DNA of 64,000 bases, from contig NZ_CP071007.1 in NCBI RefSeq assembly GCF_018417635.1, positions 2,480,501 through 2,544,500 on the forward strand, read 5' to 3'. Below are positions 61,914 through 64,000 of this stretch, piece after piece. The notes below the pieces were generated by a model. It was not told where the DNA came from. It made no database searches and saw nothing but the letters and a program-made list of their open reading frames with translations. Each line of letters begins with the position of its first letter. Within the stretch, counting starts at the first letter, position 1. A program made the translations under genes and the position numbers. The DNA comes from Pseudomonas sp. SORT22. GTDB taxonomy: Bacteria; Pseudomonadota; Gammaproteobacteria; Pseudomonadales; Pseudomonadaceae.

Positions 61914-63206
61914 TCAGACGCCGCGAAGCCGCTGACAAACCTCGGCAAACCCCGGCCGCAGCATCACCTCATCCCGCACACACTCGCGCTGCACCCCCCG
62001 CAACACCTCGCAATCGCCCTCGCAACACGCCAGCAACTCCCCCAGCAACACCCCGAACGCCAGCACCTCGATCCGCTGCAGCGCTTCAGTCGCCACGCTG
62101 CCATCCAGCGGATGGAACGACGCCGCGCCAAAGTCCCCCAGCAAGCAGTCGCCATGCTCGTCACACAGCACGTTGTGCGCATACAGGTCGCCATGGGTGA
62201 TGCCGTGCCCGTGCAAATGCGCGCCTACCGCTGCAATGGCAGCGGCCAGGCGCCGCACGCTGGCAAGGCGCAAACGCCGCTCGGGCGGATAACAGTCGCG
62301 GGTGCATGAATCCAGGCTCGGCGGCCCGGCCAGGTTGAACCAGCTCGGCTCGATCAACTGCATCACCAGCGCCGGCAGTTGCTGCGGGCGGTTGTCGATA
62401 CGCCCGGCCAGGCGCACCAGTTGCGGGTGATCGCCAGCGGCAATGCAGGCGCTCATTTCGTTGAGCGGCAAGCCGTCGCTGGTGATCTCGCCCTTGTACA
62501 GCTTGACCGCCACTGGCGCGCTCTGCTGCTGCCAGCGCGCCTGGTGAATGACCCCGGACGCGCCCTGGCCCAATACCTGTTCAAGGTCGATCTGCTGCCA
62601 GTCAATCACCTGGCAATGGCCAGGATCTTGCGGTGTGCAGTAGCCCGCCGCCATGGGGTTGCCGGCGTAGGCCAGCCAGGCCAGGCGCGGCATCTGCAGC
62701 AACCAGTCGGGCAGGGCCGGCAGCCGGTTGGCCGAAAGGCGCAGCAGTTCAAGCCTGGTGCAGCGCGCAAGGCTTGCCGGCAGTTCGCGCAGGCGGTTGC
62801 CGGCAAGCATCAGCTTTTGCAGGTGCGGGCAATCGCCCAGGGCTTCGGGCAGGGTTTCGATGCGGTTGTCGGTCAGCACCAGGGCCCGCAGCCGTGGTGG
62901 CAGCGCCGCGCCGCTGACCTGCTCGATCTGGTTGCTCTTGAAACCGACCATTTCCAGCATCGGGCACTGGCCGATGCCTTCGGGCAGGTGGCGAAAGCGG
63001 TTTTGCGAGCAGAACAGCACCTTGAGCTGGTGCAGCCGGCCCAGGTCCTCGGGCAGGTCGCTTAGGTTGTTACCGGTCAGGTTGAGTACCTGCAGGCTGT
63101 CGGCCAGGTCGAAAATTTCCCGGGGGAAGTGTTCCAGCCCGCAGGCCAGGTCGAGGCGGGTAATGCCCGCCAGACGGCCGGCTTTGAGGTCTTCAAGGGT
63201 ATGCAT
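61914..63206 (-). CDS. Leucine-rich-repeat protein kinase
   Basis: The protein has 430 residues. The first 200 or so hold about seven leucine-rich repeats in a regular 23-residue spacing (LQVLNLTGNNLSDLPEDLG, LKVLFCSQNRFRHLPEGIG, LRALVLTDNRIETLPEAL, LQKLMLAGNRLRELPASL, LELLRLSANRLPALPDWL). The C-terminal half is a eukaryote-like Ser/Thr kinase: GQGASGVIHQARW (Gly loop), VAVKLYKGE (Lys), HGITHGDLYAHNVL (catalytic loop, Asp) and LLGDFGAASF (DFG). No signal or membrane segment is visible. ATG at 63206 is the likely start. A second candidate lies further up; the RBS is weak. Confidence 0.88.
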   Translation of the reverse strand: MHTLEDLKAGRLAGITRLDLACGLEHFPREIFDLADSLQVLNLTGNNLSDLPEDLGRLHQLKVLFCSQNRFRHLPEGIGQCPMLEMVGFKSNQIEQVSGAALPPRLRALVLTDNRIETLPEALGDCPHLQKLMLAGNRLRELPASLARCTRLELLRLSANRLPALPDWLLQMPRLAWLAYAGNPMAAGYCTPQDPGHCQVIDWQQIDLEQVLGQGASGVIHQARWQQQSAPVAVKLYKGEITSDGLPLNEMSACIAAGDHPQLVRLAGRIDNRPQQLPALVMQLIEPSWFNLAGPPSLDSCTRDCYPPERRLRLASVRRLAAAIAAVGAHLHGHGITHGDLYAHNVLCDEHGDCLLGDFGAASFHPLDGSVATEALQRIEVLAFGVLLGELLACCEGDCEVLRGVQRECVRDEVMLRPGFAEVCQRLRGV

Positions 63207-63347
63207 GGGGGGGCGGCAGGCTCGTAAATAAACGCCGGTCATCATACCGGCAAGATGCGACTTAAGTCCCATGGCAGACTGACAACTGCGGTCCATACTC
63301 GAAGCTCGCCCTTTATTAATAACAACAAGTTCAGGGTTCTACATTCG

Positions 63348-64000
63348 ATGACATACCAGCACAGCTACGCCCGCTCCATCGCCGATCCTGCCGCCTTCTG
63401 GGCCGAACAGGCCGATCACCTGGCCTGGTACCGCAAGCCCCTGCAAACCCTTGTTGAAAATGCCGATGGCAGCCACCAGTGGTTCGCCGACGGCCGTCTC
63501 AACAGCTGCTACCTGGCCCTCGACCATCAGATCGAACAGGGCCGTGGCGAGCAGACCGCGCTGATCTATGACTCGCCGGTAACCGGCAGCCAGCAGCAGT
63601 TCAGCTACAACCAGCTGCGCGATGAAGTGGCGCGCCTGGCCGGCTTGCTGCGCGAGCTTGGGGTCGAGAAGGGCGACGGGGTGATCATCTACATGCCCAT
63701 GGTGCCCCAGGCGGCCATGGCCATGCTCGCCTGCGCGCGTATCGGCGCGGTGCATTCGGTGGTGTTTGGCGGCTTTGCCGCCAACGAGCTGGCGCTGCGC
63801 ATCGACGATGCCCGGCCCACCCTGCTGCTGACTGCTTCGTGTGGGCTGGAATTCGACCGGGTCGTCGACTACAAGCCGCTGGTCGACCGCGCCTTGCAGC
63901 TGGCCAAACACCAGCCGCGCCAGGTGCTGGTGCTGCAACGCCCGCAAGCCACCGCAACCCTGGTCGAAGGCCGCGACCTCGACTGGCTCGAAGCGGTGGC
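63348..64000 (+). CDS. prpE: Propionate-CoA ligase-like acyl-CoA synthetase, N-terminal part
   Basis: Partial: the gene runs beyond the window, with 217 codons seen. It starts MTYQHSYARSIADPAAFWAEQ, with the N-terminal AMP-forming domain start (AEQADHLAWYRKP) and QTALIYDSPVTGSQQQFSY. IIYMPMVPQAAMAMLACARIGAVHSVVFGGFA is also present. These words match PrpE/AcsA; the short N-terminus and missing Acs leader favour PrpE. It would activate propionate or acetate with ATP and CoA. ATG at 63348; the upstream region holds AT-rich promoter-like sequence near 63310-63325. Confidence 0.88.
   Translation, partial: MTYQHSYARSIADPAAFWAEQADHLAWYRKPLQTLVENADGSHQWFADGRLNSCYLALDHQIEQGRGEQTALIYDSPVTGSQQQFSYNQLRDEVARLAGLLRELGVEKGDGVIIYMPMVPQAAMAMLACARIGAVHSVVFGGFAANELALRIDDARPTLLLTASCGLEFDRVVDYKPLVDRALQLAKHQPRQVLVLQRPQATATLVEGRDLDWLEAV

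Overview
The window is a GC-rich Pseudomonas chromosome segment, most likely from the P. putida group. The evidence is the lexA2-imuA-imuB-dnaE2 cassette with a GTAC-N4-GTAC operator, a divergent ampC/ampR pair, the preT/preA/hydantoinase pyrimidine locus, many Pseudomonas-type REP palindromes (core TCGCGGGTCAAGCCCGCTCC) and dense Pseudomonas-like gene packing. No rRNA, tRNA, CRISPR array, transposase or prophage module was seen. The first and last genes (an SH3-domain protein and a PrpE-type acyl-CoA synthetase) run off the edges.

Layout. 1-8.5 kb is core metabolism and regulation: ppnN, a DmpA-type peptidase, a LuxR regulator, a GST, ampC/ampR, and a FAD oxidoreductase with two small overlapping membrane or secreted-protein genes. 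8.6-13.1 kb holds a ComEC-like metallo-beta-lactamase-fold protein, a DUF4132 protein and its small partner. 13.2-18.7 kb has an AraC regulator, an SBF-type transporter, a bestrophin, a tandem-repeat beta-sandwich protein of unknown role and a DUF899 protein. 18.9-25.4 kb holds a HAD phosphatase and the damage-inducible mutagenesis operon. 26.2-30.6 kb is an accessory insert: a two-gene HNH/HNH-ATPase system resembling the Septu anti-phage family, and a divergent DUF2235 lipase-like gene. 31.5-34.5 kb is an acetoacetate/short-chain fatty acid locus (CoA transferase A and B plus AtoE).

34.5-38.5 kb has a CMD protein, a MocR regulator, DUF2790, an aldo/keto reductase and a RutR-like TetR regulator. 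38.5-42.4 kb is a same-strand set made of a WG-repeat lipoprotein, a HEATH-motif metallopeptidase and a second MBL-fold protein. 42.5-47.9 kb is housekeeping (GNAT, Bcr/CflA efflux, MocR, tam, DUF2784, LysE) with a 148-bp inverted-repeat element between tam and the DUF2784 gene. 47.9-49.8 kb is an orphan protein with a PD-(D/E)XK-like nuclease motif and a C-terminal YfaP-like region. 49.9-57.2 kb is the reductive pyrimidine/hydantoin pathway (hydantoinase, preT and preA on one strand; NCS1 permease and carbamoyl-amidohydrolase on the other). 57.3-61.0 kb is a LysR/OPA transporter/FAD oxidoreductase set that may act on aminophosphonates. The end holds a YebC-family protein, a leucine-rich-repeat protein kinase and the start of prpE.

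The most interesting item is 26245-29318. An SMC/ABC-type ATPase carries an N-terminal HNH-like domain whose expected catalytic histidine is leucine, and it is translationally coupled to a separate, intact HNH protein. Three other sets (DUF4132/MBL, WG/metallopeptidase/MBL, and the PD-(D/E)XK-like protein) also look like accessory or conflict-type genes. All functional statements rest on reading motifs by eye; no database search was run.
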